A stretch of DNA of 64,000 nt, from the NCBI RefSeq assembly GCF_000016425.1, contig NC_009380.1, positions 3,724,144 through 3,788,143 of the forward strand, read 5' to 3'. Origin of the DNA: Salinispora tropica CNB-440 (GTDB lineage: Bacteria; Actinomycetota; Actinomycetes; Mycobacteriales; Micromonosporaceae). A program made the translations under genes and the position numbers. Below, one piece after another: positions 53,230 to 61,888 of the stretch. Position 1 is the stretch's first letter. Each line of letters begins with the position of its first letter. Under the pieces are notes generated by a model, which was not told where the DNA came from, did no database searches, and was given only the letters and a program-made list of their open reading frames with translations.

Positions 53230-54840
53230 TCAGCGGCGCTCGCCGCTGGTGATCTCCGAACGCTCGGTGTCCGGATCAACCGGCGGATGTCCCGGCGACA
53301 CCGGCGCCTCGGCAGGCTTCTCGATCGGGTAGAAGAAGCCCCGGATCGCCGGGCCAAGCGCGCCGAGTCGGTTCATCTTCTTCGGCACCACCCAGCCGAC
53401 GTACTCCAGTTCGCCGTCCTCACGGTGGAGTGGCTGGTGCACCTCGACGAACCGGCCGTCCGGCAGACGCCGAATGATGCCGGTTTCGACCCCGTGCGCC
53501 AGAACCTCTCGGTCGTGCTGCTGGAGACCCAGACAGATCCGGTAGGTGACGTAGTACGCCAGCGGCGGAAGGATCAGCAGACCGATTCGCCCGCCCCAGG
53601 TCATCGCGTTCAGGCTGATATTGAACTTGTCGGCGATGACGTCGTTCGCCCCGGAGAGTGCCAGCACCAGGTAGAAGGTGACGGCCATCGCGCCCAGCCC
53701 GCTACGCGCCGGGACGTCTCGCGGCCGCTGGAGCAGGTTGTGGCTGCGGTGGTCCTTGAGGCGCCGGGCCTCGATGAACGGATAGAGCACGGACATACCC
53801 ACCAGCACCCCGGGCAACACGACCGTCGGCCAGAACAGCGGCGGGATGACGTACCCGTCGCCGATTGGAATGTAGATCTCCCATGCGGGCATCAACCGGG
53901 TAGAGCCGTCGAGGAACATCACGTACCAGTCGGGCTGGCTGGCGGCCGACACCACCCACGCCTCGTACGGCCCGAACAACCAGATGGGGTTGATCTGGAA
54001 CAGGCCGGCCATCAGCGCGATCACGCCGAAGACAACCATGAAGAAGCCGCCCTGCTTCAACGCGTACCGCGGGAACATCCGCTCGCCGACCACGTTGTCG
54101 TTGGTCCGGCCGGGGCCAGGCCACTGGGTGTGCTTCTGCTTGAAGACCAGCCCCAGGTGGGCACCGATCAGAGCGAGCAGCAGACCGGGGATGAGCAGCA
54201 CGTGCGCGATGTAGAACCGGCTGATGATGATCGTTCCGGGGAACTCGCCATCGAAGATCGAGGACGTGAGCCAGGAGCCGATCACCGGAATCGACAACAT
54301 GATGCCGGAGGCGATTCGGAGCCCGGTGCCGGAGAGGCCGTCGTCCGGCAGGGAGTAGCCGGTGAAACCAGCCAGGAAGCCGACCCAGAACAGCAGCGAA
54401 CCGATGATCCAGTTGGTCTCCCGCGGCTTACGGAACGCGCCGGTGAAGAAGATCCGCAGCATGTGCACCACGATCGCGGCCATGAACAACAGGGCCGACC
54501 AGTGGTGCATCTGCCGCATGATCAGGCCACCCCGGACGTCGAACGTAATGTCCAGACTGGAGGCGTACGCGGCGGACATCGGCGTGCCCCGCAGTGGGGC
54601 GTAGCTGCCGTTGTAGATCACCTCGGTCATCGCCGGCTCGAAGAAGAAGGTCAGGAAGACCCCGGTGAGCAGCAGGATGATGAACGAGAAGAGCGCGATC
54701 TCACCCAGCAGGAAGGACCAGTGGTCCGGGAAGACCTTGTTCAGCAGCCGACGGAGCGGGGTGGCCACCTGGAAGCGGTCGTCCACTCCCCGGGCCGCGT
54801 TGCCCGGGACGGCTGCCATCTCAAACTTTCGCCGCTTCAC
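53230..54840 (-). CDS. qcrB: Cytochrome bc1 complex cytochrome b subunit
   Basis: This 536-residue polytopic protein is the quinol-oxidising core of the actinobacterial bcc complex. Heme-ligand histidines appear in MRQMHHWSALLFMAAIVVHM near residue 103 and in FYIAHVLLIPGLLLALIGAH near 215. The quinol-site signature PDWY is found as SQPDWYVMFLDGSTRLMP near 310. An extended C-terminal tail past the last helix (residues 430-536) is as in other actinobacteria. The start GTG overlaps the stop of the Rieske gene (GTGA). It forms a supercomplex with the aa3 oxidase encoded nearby and is the target type of Q203/telacebec in mycobacteria. Confidence 0.97.
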   Translation of the reverse strand: MKRRKFEMAAVPGNAARGVDDRFQVATPLRRLLNKVFPDHWSFLLGEIALFSFIILLLTGVFLTFFFEPAMTEVIYNGSYAPLRGTPMSAAYASSLDITFDVRGGLIMRQMHHWSALLFMAAIVVHMLRIFFTGAFRKPRETNWIIGSLLFWVGFLAGFTGYSLPDDGLSGTGLRIASGIMLSIPVIGSWLTSSIFDGEFPGTIIISRFYIAHVLLIPGLLLALIGAHLGLVFKQKHTQWPGPGRTNDNVVGERMFPRYALKQGGFFMVVFGVIALMAGLFQINPIWLFGPYEAWVVSAASQPDWYVMFLDGSTRLMPAWEIYIPIGDGYVIPPLFWPTVVLPGVLVGMSVLYPFIEARRLKDHRSHNLLQRPRDVPARSGLGAMAVTFYLVLALSGANDVIADKFNISLNAMTWGGRIGLLILPPLAYYVTYRICLGLQQHDREVLAHGVETGIIRRLPDGRFVEVHQPLHREDGELEYVGWVVPKKMNRLGALGPAIRGFFYPIEKPAEAPVSPGHPPVDPDTERSEITSGERR

Positions 54841-55922
54841 GGCCGCTCCCAGAAGTCGGGTCCGACGGTCTCGGTGTAGTCGGACGTCGCCACGAAGTAA
54901 CCCTCGTCGTCAACGACGATCGGCAACTGCGGCAGCCGCCGGCTGGCGGGACCGAAGATGGGCTTCGCGTTGTCGGTGATCAGGAACTGCGACTGGTGGC
55001 ACGGGCAGAGCAGCCGGTTGGTCTGCTGTTCGTAGAGGCTGGCGGGGCAGCCAGCGTGGGTGCAGATCTTCGAGTAGGCGGCGAAGTTGCCCCACATGTA
55101 GTCATCGTGGCCGATCCGCACGTTGGCCTCGCGGGCCTCCTGCGCATCCGCATCCCGAAGGTGAATCAGCAGCGCCGGCGAGTCCGCATACTGGTTGCTC
55201 ACCCCGTGCTCAATGCCGGGAAAGACGGTGATCTGACCACCAGTGCTGATGTCCGCCGGACGGATCGGGCGGCCGTCCTCACGGACCAGCCGGACCTTCT
55301 GTCCGCCCTCGGTGGGCGCGAAGCCCGTGGTGAACATCTGGTTGTTCTTGTGCGGCTGCGAGATCAGGCCACCCACCAACGGCGCCGCGGCCACCGCGCC
55401 GACTGGCGCGAGACCGGCCAGCAGCGAGACTCCCAGCAACGGCCGGCGCTTCACGCCCAGCTCGTCGGCCATGTAGAGCATCGTCTGGGCGGTGATGGTG
55501 CGGTCCCGCTCGTTGACCGCGCCCTCATGCCGGTCCTGGACCGAGACCTCCTTGGGCAGCAGCTTCTTACCCCAGGTGAGGATGCCGAAGCCGATGCCCA
55601 GCAGGGAGATGCCCAGGGTGACACCGAGCAGCGGCGTGTACCACTTGTCACCGCCATAGCCCAGCTCGTACTCCCACGGCCACCAGATGTAGATCGCCAG
55701 GAAGGCGGTCGCGGAGAACCCGGTCAGCAGGAAGAACAGGGCGACCGTCCGGCTCAGTCGACGCTCGGCCTTGCTGCCCGGCACAACCTGGGGCTCGTAG
55801 TGGACGATCTCGATGTCGTCCTCACGAGCACCCGCACGAACGATGTCGAAGCGACTGAGATCCGGGTCATCCAGGTCAACCGGCTGGTCGCCGCCCGAGT
55901 GCCCAGGGTGGGTGGTGGTCAT
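54837..55922 (-). CDS. qcrA: Rieske iron-sulfur subunit of the bc1 complex
   Basis: This 361-residue subunit has three N-terminal membrane helices (near 68-90, 105-130 and 165-190), an actinobacterial feature, and a C-terminal Rieske domain. The cluster ligands are in ICTHAGCPASLYEQ (Cys-His) and LLCPCHQSQF (Cys-His), near residues 283-305, and both motifs are intact. ATG 55922 has GAGGTGA four bases upstream. The gene lies 67 bases after qcrC and overlaps qcrB. It carries electrons from quinol to the diheme cytochrome c. Confidence 0.96.
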   Translation of the reverse strand: MTTTHPGHSGGDQPVDLDDPDLSRFDIVRAGAREDDIEIVHYEPQVVPGSKAERRLSRTVALFFLLTGFSATAFLAIYIWWPWEYELGYGGDKWYTPLLGVTLGISLLGIGFGILTWGKKLLPKEVSVQDRHEGAVNERDRTITAQTMLYMADELGVKRRPLLGVSLLAGLAPVGAVAAAPLVGGLISQPHKNNQMFTTGFAPTEGGQKVRLVREDGRPIRPADISTGGQITVFPGIEHGVSNQYADSPALLIHLRDADAQEAREANVRIGHDDYMWGNFAAYSKICTHAGCPASLYEQQTNRLLCPCHQSQFLITDNAKPIFGPASRRLPQLPIVVDDEGYFVATSDYTETVGPDFWERP

Positions 55923-55989
55923 GCCGTCACCTCGCTGTGGGCGATGCCGACCCGCGACACCGACGCAATGTTGGTCAGGAGCCGCCCGG

Positions 55990-56823
55990 TCACGACTTAC
56001 CTGCAATCCACAGGGTGGTAAAGACCAGCGCGACGATGCCGACCAGGAAGATCGCCAGGCCCTCGGTCGAGGGGCCGTAGCGGCCGAGGTTGAAGCCACC
56101 CGGGTCCTGGTTGTGGTTCAGGTTCTCCTGGATGTAGGCGATGATGTCCGCCTTCTGCTCGGGCGTGATCTGGTTGTCCCCGAACACCGGCATGTTCTGC
56201 GGTCCACTGAGCATCGCGGCGTAGATCTGACGGTCGGTGGCGGGCTTCAGGCTCGGCGCGTACTTCCCCGAGGAGAGGGCTCCGCCGCCACCGCCGAAGG
56301 CGTGACACTGCGAGCAGTTGATCCGGAACAGTTCACCACCGGCGGCGAGGTTGCCGCCCTTGTGAAGATCCTCGCCGGCCGGCACCTCCGGGCCGCCGCC
56401 AAGCTCCTGGATGTACTGCCCGAGCTGACGGATCTCATCGTCGCTGAAGACCGGAGGCTTGCGGGGCGCCTGGGCCTCCTGACGGACCATCGGCATCCGA
56501 CCCGTGCCCACCTGGAACTCGACCGAGGCGGAGCCAACGCCGACCAGGCTCGGGCCGCGCCCCTCGACGCCCTGCGCGTTGCGACCGTGGCAGCTCACAC
56601 AGCTTTCGTTGAACAGCGCCTTGCCGTCCGTGGCGGCGCCGGACATCTGTGTGTCCTGCGCCTGCACGCTGGGGGCGAAGGCAGTGTAGGCGCCGCCGGC
56701 CAGCATCAGCGCTGCTAGCAGCCGGACCGCGGCACCCAGGCGGCGGCGGCCCCTGCTGCGCGCCGCGGGCCGCCCGCGCAGCCGCGCGAACAGACCGCGT
56801 CGGCGGTCGTTGTCAGAAGTCAT
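55990..56823 (-). CDS. qcrC: Diheme cytochrome c subunit of the bc1 complex
   Basis: This 277-residue subunit has an N-terminal membrane anchor (near residues 28-50) and two c-type heme sites, CVSCHGRNAQG near 75 and CSQCHAFGGGGG near 170, then a C-terminal transmembrane helix GLAIFLVGIVALVFTTLWIA. Methionine ligands are likely in RMPMVR and QNMPVFG. The diheme protein replaces soluble cytochrome c in actinobacteria by passing electrons directly to the oxidase CuA site. ATG 56823 gives a basic, cytosolic N-terminus. It lies 72 bases after ctaE and precedes qcrA in the transcript. Confidence 0.96.
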   Translation of the reverse strand: MTSDNDRRRGLFARLRGRPAARSRGRRRLGAAVRLLAALMLAGGAYTAFAPSVQAQDTQMSGAATDGKALFNESCVSCHGRNAQGVEGRGPSLVGVGSASVEFQVGTGRMPMVRQEAQAPRKPPVFSDDEIRQLGQYIQELGGGPEVPAGEDLHKGGNLAAGGELFRINCSQCHAFGGGGGALSSGKYAPSLKPATDRQIYAAMLSGPQNMPVFGDNQITPEQKADIIAYIQENLNHNQDPGGFNLGRYGPSTEGLAIFLVGIVALVFTTLWIAGKS

Positions 56824-56895
56824 GACCTGTGTCCTTAACCGGTTGGACCTTGCCTGAGGGGACGAAGCAGCGGCGCGATTCTGGACGCGCCAAGA

Positions 56896-57495
56896 TCACT
56901 GAAGCCAGTAGATCATGGCGTAGAGCGCGATCCACACCACATCGACGAAGTGCCAGTAGTACGACACCACGATCGCCGACGTCGCCTGCGCCGGCGTGAA
57001 TCGACCCATGGTGGTACGAATCATGAAGATGACGAAGGCGACCAGACCGCCCGCCACGTGGAGACCGTGGAAGCCGGTGGTGAGGTAGAACATCGACCCG
57101 TAGCCGTCTTCGTTGATCTTGATGCCCTCGTGGATCAGCTCCCGGTACTCGTTCAGCTGACCGAGTACGAAGATCAGTCCCATCACGAAGGTGATCGTGA
57201 ACCAGCGCCGCAGGGCGTGCACGTCCCCCTTCTCCGCGGCGAACACGCCGATCTGGCAGGTCACCGACGAGAGCACCAAAATCACCGTGAACGTCGTCGC
57301 GTACGGAACATTCAGGTGCGGAGTGTGCTCCGCCCACTGCTCCGGCGCCGCGGCACGGATCGAGAAGTACATCGCGAACAGCGCCGCGAAGAACATGAGT
57401 TCACTGGAGAGCCACACGATCGTCCCGACGCTGACCATGTTGGGTCGCGTCAGGGAGTGGATCCGGCTCTTGTCAATCGCTGGGGCCGCAGTCAC
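56896..57495 (-). CDS. ctaE: Cytochrome c oxidase subunit III
   Basis: This 199-residue subunit III has five predicted membrane helices, as in the short actinobacterial form. GTIVWLSSELMFFAALFAMYF, TGFHGLHVAGGLVAFVIFM and the C-terminal SYYWHFVDVVWIALYAMIYW are its hallmarks. It is the first gene of the ctaE-qcrC-qcrA-qcrB transcript, an order shared with M. tuberculosis and Streptomyces. The GTG start is in the spacer divergent from the ctaG-like gene. Confidence 0.96.
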   Translation of the reverse strand: MTAAPAIDKSRIHSLTRPNMVSVGTIVWLSSELMFFAALFAMYFSIRAAAPEQWAEHTPHLNVPYATTFTVILVLSSVTCQIGVFAAEKGDVHALRRWFTITFVMGLIFVLGQLNEYRELIHEGIKINEDGYGSMFYLTTGFHGLHVAGGLVAFVIFMIRTTMGRFTPAQATSAIVVSYYWHFVDVVWIALYAMIYWLQ

Positions 57496-57579
57496 GCGGT
57501 CATTATTGCCGTTGAGCGGGGCCGGCGATCAGCGGGGGCCCAAACCGGTGCTCCGGGCAGCCCGATCGGGGGGGTCCGA

Positions 57580-57598
57580 TTAGCCTCACCTAGGGTAA
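57580..57598. promoter_or_regulatory. Imperfect palindrome between ctaE and the ctaG-like gene
   Basis: TTAGCCTCACCTAGGGTAA is symmetric at 6 of 8 arm positions and lies five bases before the ctaG-like start. It loosely resembles iron-regulator (IdeR/DmdR) boxes, matching about 11 of 19 consensus positions by eye, which is weak. It may instead include a -10 element. Confidence 0.25.
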
Positions 57599-57602
57599 AA
57601 AC

Positions 57603-58571
57603 GTGCAGCACGTCGATCGAGTCTCCATTGCTACCGAGGTCGCCGCACCGGCCGCGACCTCGGTGGCCGCACCGGCGGCACCCGCGGCCGTCCCACCGCC
57701 ATTCACCCTCACCTCGGTCGTCACCGAGGTGCAGCCAGTCAGCTGGATCGCCGTCGGCGTGGCGCTCGCAGCCGGACTCTACCTCTACGGCGTACGGCGG
57801 CTCCGGGTGCGCGGCGACCGGTGGCCGGTGGCCCGAACGTTCCTCTTTCTCGGCCCCGGCCTCGGCGGCATCGCCTCGGTGACCCTCAGCGGGCTGGCGG
57901 CCTATGACACGACGCTGCTGTCGGTGCACCTGGCGCAGTACATGGTGCTCTCGATGGTGGCACCGATCTTCCTGGCGCTGGGCGCCCCGGTCACGCTGGC
58001 GCTACAGGCGCTGCCACAGCGCCCTCGCGAGCGGCTGCTGACACTCGTGCACAGCCGGATCACCCGGCTCTACAGCCACCCCCTGGTCGCCTTCGCGATC
58101 TTCATGGTCACCCCGTTCGCCCTCTACTTCACCGACCTGTACCGCTATACGCTCGAGCACGCGTGGGCGCACGAGTTGGTCCACGCGCACGTCCTCCTGA
58201 TCGGGTGCGTCTTCTTCTGGCCACTACTCGGGCTCGACCCGCTGCCGCACCGCTGGCCCTACCCGGGCCGGGCGCTGCTGATGCTGCTCTCCGTGCCGTT
58301 CTACACCGTGCTCGGGCTCACCATCATGCAGTCGACCGCCCTCTTCGGTGGCGACTGGCACCCCTCGCTCGGCCTGACCTGGGCCGACCCATGGGAGGAC
58401 CAGCTGATCGCCGGCGGCATCCTCTGGGCCGGCGGCGAGTTCGTCAGCGTCACCATGCTGGCGGTGCTGGTCGCGCGATGGATGCGCCAGGCCGAACGGG
58501 AGGCCCGCCGAATCGACCGCGAGCTGGACCGCCAGGAGGCCGAACAGCGGGCCAGCCAGGCGGCGGGCTGA
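57603..58571 (+). CDS. CtaG-like cytochrome oxidase assembly membrane protein
   Basis: The 322-residue protein has seven predicted helices and belongs to the caa3_CtaG family (PF09678). Markers are LLSVHLAQYMVLSMVAPIFLALGAP near residue 103 in parts, FALYFTDLY, HAWAHELVHAHVLLIGCVFF, and WADPWEDQLIAGGILWAGGE. In Bacillus CtaG is needed for caa3 oxidase assembly, probably copper insertion into subunit I or II. Its position divergent from ctaE supports a similar role here. The N-terminal 30 residues are Ala/Pro-rich and the C-terminus is a charged helix. Confidence 0.9.
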   Translation: MQHVDRVSIATEVAAPAATSVAAPAAPAAVPPPFTLTSVVTEVQPVSWIAVGVALAAGLYLYGVRRLRVRGDRWPVARTFLFLGPGLGGIASVTLSGLAAYDTTLLSVHLAQYMVLSMVAPIFLALGAPVTLALQALPQRPRERLLTLVHSRITRLYSHPLVAFAIFMVTPFALYFTDLYRYTLEHAWAHELVHAHVLLIGCVFFWPLLGLDPLPHRWPYPGRALLMLLSVPFYTVLGLTIMQSTALFGGDWHPSLGLTWADPWEDQLIAGGILWAGGEFVSVTMLAVLVARWMRQAEREARRIDRELDRQEAEQRASQAAG

Positions 58572-58653
58572 CTGCCAGCACCGCCCGTGGAGGCACCGCA
58601 GAGTACGCCCGGTACGATCGGCAGATAGCTACGAGGTGGGAGCCAGTTAAGCA

Positions 58654-59049
58654 ATGAGCGATCGTCGGTGCACCGTCCTGCTCTACAGTGACGACCCACA
58701 GGTCCGGGATCGGATGCGACTCGCCGTCGGTGCCCGGCCCGCACCCGGCCTCACGGTCGAGTTCGTCGACGTGTCCGACTACGCCGAGTGCATCCGACTG
58801 GTCGACGACTACGAATTTGATCTCCTACTCCTGGACGGCGAGGCCAACCCGGGCGGCGGTCTCGGCATCGCCCGGCAGGTCAAGGACGACCGGGCCGACG
58901 CCCCACCCACCTGCGTGGTGCTCGCTCGTGCCGCCGACCGATGGCTCGCCGCCTATGCCGAGGCCGACGCCACCCTGGTGCATCCGCTCGATCCGGTGAC
59001 CACCGGCACGACCGTCGCCGAACTGCTGCGGACCCACGCACCGACCTGA
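58654..59049 (+). CDS. Receiver-like single-domain protein
   Basis: The 131-residue protein has the fold of a response-regulator receiver: [20 protein letters not shown] at the start, [20 protein letters not shown] with an aspartate at the phosphoacceptor position near residue 52, and [13 protein letters not shown]. The usual lysine on the fifth strand is not evident (reads ATLVHPLDP), so it may be a pseudo-receiver. There is no output domain. It is 79 bases upstream of trpD, as in many actinobacteria, and its role is unknown. ATG follows GGGAG eleven bases upstream. Confidence 0.8.
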
Positions 59050-59128
59050 CGTCCCCCGCTCCGGCACCGCCTCGGCGCCGGAACCGCCGGCGCCGGATCC
59101 TAACCCCTGGACCGCTCGGGAGGCCCCC

Positions 59129-60190
59129 ATGGGCGAACGGACCTGGCCGCATCTGCTCGCCGCGCTGCTGCGCGGCGACGAGCTCTGCACTGCCGACACC
59201 GCCTGGGCGATGGGTGAGATCATGTCCGGCTCGGCGGGCCCGGCGCAGATCGCCGGGTTCGCCGTCGCCTTGCGGGCCAAGGGTGAGACCCCCACTGAGC
59301 TTGCCGGTCTGGTCGAGGCGATGCTCACGCACGCCGTTCCGGTCAATCTGCCCGCGGAGCTACGCGCAACCGCAGTGGATGTGGTGGGCACCGGTGGCGA
59401 TCTCGCGCACACCGTGAACATCTCCACCATGGCCTCCCTGGTGGTCGCCGGAGCCGGCGTGCGGGTGGTCAAGCACGGCAACCGGGCCGCTTCCTCGTCC
59501 TGCGGCACCGCGGACGTACTGGAGTTCCTCGGACTACCCCTGGACTTGGGCCCCGAGGCGGTGGCGACCTGCGTCGCCGAGGCGGGGATCGGCTTCTGCT
59601 TCGCCGCCCGGTTCCACCCCGGAATGCGCCACGCTGGCCCGGTCCGACGGGAGTTGGGCGTACCAACCGCCTTCAACTTCCTCGGCCCACTCACCAACCC
59701 GGCTCGTCCCCGAGCTGGCGCGGTCGGCTGCTTCGACGCCCGGATGGCGCCGGTCATGGCCGCGGTCTTCGCCGCGCGCGGTGACTCGGCGCTCGTCCTG
59801 CGCGGCGAGGACGGACTCGACGAGTTCACCACCGCCGCTCCCACCCGGGTCTGGGCGGCACAGGATGGCACGGTTCGGGAGGCGCTGCTCGACGCGACCG
59901 ACCTTGGGATACCCCGGGCCACCCTCGCCGACCTACGCGGCGGTGACGTCGCCTACAACGCCGAGGCGGTACGCCGCCTACTGGCCGGGGAGACCGGGCC
60001 GGTGCGGGACGCGGTGCTGGTCAACGCTGCCGCAGCGCTCGCCACCCAGGGGCCCCTGGACGCAGACCTGACCGAGGCGCTACAGGCCGGTCTTCTCCGC
60101 GCCGCCGATTCGATCGACTCCGGCGCCGCGGCCCGCACTCTGGAGCGCTGGATCGACGTCGCCCAAACCGTAAGGCCGGCGGCCGTCTGA
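59129..60190 (+). CDS. trpD: Anthranilate phosphoribosyltransferase
   Basis: This 353-residue enzyme joins anthranilate and PRPP in tryptophan synthesis. The PRPP site is [20 protein letters not shown] near residue 89, followed by [43 protein letters not shown] and [13 protein letters not shown] are the anthranilate and structural motifs; GEDGLDEFT carries the second metal-binding acidic pair. Length is typical. The trp gene is isolated here, as in M. tuberculosis (Rv2192c), next to the oxidase genes. ATG has GGGAGG five bases upstream. A direct repeat and strong hairpin follow the stop. Confidence 0.96.
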
Positions 60191-60236
60191 GCCAACACCA
60201 GACCGGCTCTGCCAACACCAGACCCGCTCAGCCAAC
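60191..60236. repeat. 20-bp tandem repeat after trpD
   Basis: GCCAACACCAGACCGGCTCT (60191-60210) and GCCAACACCAGACCCGCTCA (60211-60230) plus GCCAAC repeat with period 20 directly after the trpD stop. It precedes the terminator hairpin and has no coding potential. Confidence 0.8.
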
Positions 60237-60238
60237 GG

Positions 60239-60274
60239 CGAACGGCCCGCTCCCGACAGGGAGCGGGCCGTTCG
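60239..60274. terminator. Perfect 16-bp bidirectional terminator between trpD and ctaF
   Basis: CGAACGGCCCGCTCCC (60239-60254) and GGGAGCGGGCCGTTCG (60259-60274) with a GACA loop form an unbroken stem between the convergent trpD and ctaF stops. This is one of the strongest terminators in the window. Confidence 0.85.
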
Positions 60275-60285
60275 GCTGACTGCGG

Positions 60286-60711
60286 TCAGTGCTCGGCGGT
60301 GCGCCGGGTGCCACTGTAGTACTCGAAGAGCAGCCCACAGACGGCCATGACGACCGCTACCAGGCCGAGAGCCAGCAGCCAGAGCTGCCAGAACACGAGA
60401 CCAAGACCGGCGACGGTGGAGGCCAGCGCGATGCCGAACGGCCAGTAGCTGCCCGGGCTGAAGAAGCCCACCTCGCCCGCGCCGTCAGAGATCTCCGCGT
60501 CGGGCCGGTCCTCAGGGCGCAGGTCGATTCGTCGGGCGACAAACCAGAAGAAACCACCGCACATCAGGCAGAGCAGGAAGCTCAACAGCAGGGCGATCGT
60601 GCCAACCCATTCGATCTGGCCGCCGTCACCGTAGGTCCAGCCCCCGTAGAGAGCCGTAGCAAAGAGCAGGAACCCGGCGATAGTGAGGAAGATGCGCCAC
60701 TCGGTCTTCAT
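60286..60711 (-). CDS. ctaF: Cytochrome c oxidase subunit IV, actinobacterial
   Basis: This 141-residue protein has four predicted helices and matches the actinobacterial oxidase subunit IV family. It starts MKTEWRIFLTIAGFLLFATA and has GFFSPGSYWPFGIALASTVA and a C-terminal RRTAEH. ATG 60711 has GGAG five bases upstream; the frame further out is non-coding. It follows ctaC by 10 bases. In Streptomyces the ctaD gene lies between ctaC and ctaF; here it is absent, as in M. tuberculosis. Confidence 0.93.
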   Translation of the reverse strand: MKTEWRIFLTIAGFLLFATALYGGWTYGDGGQIEWVGTIALLLSFLLCLMCGGFFWFVARRIDLRPEDRPDAEISDGAGEVGFFSPGSYWPFGIALASTVAGLGLVFWQLWLLALGLVAVVMAVCGLLFEYYSGTRRTAEH

Positions 60712-60721
60712 GCCTGCTCCC

Positions 60722-61693
60722 TCAGCTACCCGAGCCGGTAGCCGACTTGTCGGGGTTGAAGTTCGCGTCGGTGCGTCGCGTGTCGAACGGCTCGGTGGTC
60801 GTCGCGTACGGATCTTCACCGATTGCGGTCAGCGCCTCCTGCGTGGACCTTCCGTCCTGCTTGGCGGCGATGAACTGGTCGTACTTCTCCGGCGTGACGA
60901 CCCGCAGTTCGAAGTTCATGAAGGCGTGGTAGGTGCCGCACAGTTCGGCGCAGCGGCCCACGTACGCGCCCTCACCCTCAAGCTTGGAGACCTCGAAGAC
61001 ATTGCGAATGGTACCGGGGAAGACGTCACGCTTGAACAGCATCTCCGGCACCCAGAACGAGTGGATGACGTCGCGGCTGGTCTCCTCGAAGCGGATCGAC
61101 CGGTCCGAGGGCAACACCAGGATCGGGATGACCTCGCTGGTGCCGAGGACCGACGCGACCGTGTTGGCCTCCACACCCTGGCCGTCGCGGTAGTTGAACT
61201 GCCAGTTCCACTTGAAGGCGACCACCTCGACGGTGACATCCGGGTTCCGGGAGGTCTTGCCCACGTCGGTCTGCACGATCGCCGTGTAGTAGAAGAGCAC
61301 GGACACGATCAGGATCGGGGCGATGGTGTAGAGGAACTCCATCGGCAGGTTGTAGCGAGTCTGCACCGGCAGCTGGTTGCCCCGCTTCCGGTAGCGCACC
61401 ACGCACCAGAAGATGAGGCCCCACACGAACACGCCGACCGCAAGCGCCGCGACACACGAGGCGATCCACAGGTCGTACATCCGGTTCGCCTCGGGGGTGA
61501 TACCGCCCTGTGGCCAGCCGAAACCGCCGAACGCGGCGCCGACATCGCAGCCCGTGAGCAGGACCAGCAGTGCCGCTCCGCCGAGACCGAGCCCAGCCAG
61601 CCGGCCGGCACCCCGCACCCGGCGCCCACCGGCTCCCGGGTACGCGCTGTGCCGTACGGCCGACGGCCGTACGTCCGAACTCCTTGCGACCAC
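60722..61693 (-). CDS. ctaC: Cytochrome c oxidase subunit II
   Basis: This 323-residue subunit accepts electrons at its CuA centre. It has a lipoprotein-type signal (VLLTGC near residue 49), two membrane helices (near 77-98 and 117-138), and a cupredoxin domain. The CuA ligands are in VIHSFWVPEM and GRCAELCGTYHAFM (two cysteines, histidine and methionine), near residues 207-260. FKWNWQFNYRD is the aromatic patch that receives electrons. GTG 61693 has GGAGG nine bases upstream. It is the first gene of the ctaC-ctaF transcript and is divergent from the cysteine desulfurase. Confidence 0.96.
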   Translation of the reverse strand: MVARSSDVRPSAVRHSAYPGAGGRRVRGAGRLAGLGLGGAALLVLLTGCDVGAAFGGFGWPQGGITPEANRMYDLWIASCVAALAVGVFVWGLIFWCVVRYRKRGNQLPVQTRYNLPMEFLYTIAPILIVSVLFYYTAIVQTDVGKTSRNPDVTVEVVAFKWNWQFNYRDGQGVEANTVASVLGTSEVIPILVLPSDRSIRFEETSRDVIHSFWVPEMLFKRDVFPGTIRNVFEVSKLEGEGAYVGRCAELCGTYHAFMNFELRVVTPEKYDQFIAAKQDGRSTQEALTAIGEDPYATTTEPFDTRRTDANFNPDKSATGSGS

Positions 61694-61888
61694 CTGGTCC
61701 TGCCTCCCTAGCGCGCCGCCGTGTCATCTGGTCTGCCGGCCTCCGCCGGGCGGAGCTACAGCACCGGCGGCAAAGGCGTCACCGACGGTCGCAGATTACT
61801 CGACCAGGACCGGCTGGACCCGATTGGGGTGGTTGTCCGCCCCCATCAGGGTGATCTCGAGACAGGCGAGACGATAGCGTGGGGTTCC

